A DNA stretch of 64,000 bases from Sabellastarte sp. h YS-2021. Its lineage: Eukaryota; Annelida; Polychaeta; Sabellida; Sabellidae. The stretch is taken from assembly GCA_964017235.1 (NCBI GenBank), contig OZ024936.1:48969028-49033027 (forward strand). Reading direction: 5' to 3'. Both the position numbers and the translations under genes were made by a program. Position 1 is the stretch's first letter. Every line of letters begins with the position of its first letter. A model generated the notes under the pieces. It was not told the origin of the DNA, did not search any database, and saw nothing but the letters and a program-made list of their open reading frames with translations. Below, piece after piece: positions 63,947 to 64,000 of this stretch.

Positions 63947-64000
63947 CTTATAAGAAATCTGATTGATGAACAGATATTCAAGAAAAGTAATGATGGAGTG

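Larger units (their letters stand above)
62481..64000 (-). mobile_element. 3' end of a Ngaro-like element with split direct repeats
   Basis: On minus: tyrosine recombinase (63946-63179), then repeat B1 (63165-63016), unique A2-like DNA (63015-62631), then repeat B2 (62630-62481). This equals the B1-A2-B2 end of Ngaro elements, whose A1 copy lies at the 5' end, here outside the window. The B copies are identical by eye, so the insertion is recent. Confidence 0.78.

Noticed and set aside
1-64000. CRISPR array, bacterial operon or phage region
   Set aside because: No regular spacer-repeat pattern or Shine-Dalgarno-led gene runs; introns and eukaryotic elements throughout.

Overview
This window is intron-rich, AT-rich animal nuclear DNA. 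It has no operons or bacterial genes. Host coding sequence comes as short exons with GT/AG borders, separated by kilobase introns full of retroelements and DNA transposons. Ty3/Gypsy, CR1/L2-like and L1/Tx1-like LINEs, Ngaro/DIRS-type tyrosine-recombinase retroelements, PIF/Harbinger, hAT and a tRNA-headed SINE family occur together, and the host protein pairs a CABIT domain with a SAM domain. This points to an invertebrate metazoan (lophotrochozoan, hemichordate or cephalochordate grade). I cannot name the species.

Host genes: two tandem plus-strand paralogues of a GAREM-like adaptor (CABIT domain, proline-rich and tyrosine motifs, C-terminal SAM domain). Gene A is present only as its last five exons (4892-12419). 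Gene B has twelve recognisable exons (22251-52487) and lacks only its N-terminal exon(s). Exon phases chain without conflict through both genes. Exons A1/B6 (83 nt) and A2/B7 (118 nt) are the same length in both. In gene B a roughly 3.4-kb stretch carrying a pair of exons is tandemly duplicated, so B has two copies of a tyrosine-motif exon plus proline-rich-exon module where A has one.

Mobile DNA from left to right: Ty3/Gypsy pol with a candidate 3' LTR (1-3357); two SINEs in opposite orientation with clear target duplications (4285-4813); a short element with LTR-like direct repeats (5395-6220); an L1/Tx1-like remnant (6220-7480); a second SINE type (about 8740-9010); LINE 3' debris (about 13340-13700); tandem repeats (14740-15210, 20130-20890); a foldback element (16771-16920); a nearly intact CR1/L2-like LINE with one nonsense codon (24093-27229); Harbinger copy 1 (about 29880-33360); a 2445-bp hAT derivative with exact TIR and TSD (34282-36726) abutting Harbinger copy 2 (36734-41019); Harbinger copy 3 (about 42800-43850); LINE debris and a SINE (47175-48703); a long-TIR element holding a decayed cysteine-rich-family gene, with a tyrosine-recombinase retroelement inserted in its right TIR (53610-60130); and, at the right edge, the 3' end of a Ngaro-like element with split direct repeats (62481 to beyond 64000).

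The points most worth checking are the paired-exon duplication in gene B, the spliced BED-finger plus hAT-dimerisation mini-protein of the hAT element, the nesting at 53.6-60.1 kb, and the split-repeat end at 62.5-63.2 kb. Most remaining intronic and intergenic DNA shows nothing I can identify; those stretches are listed.
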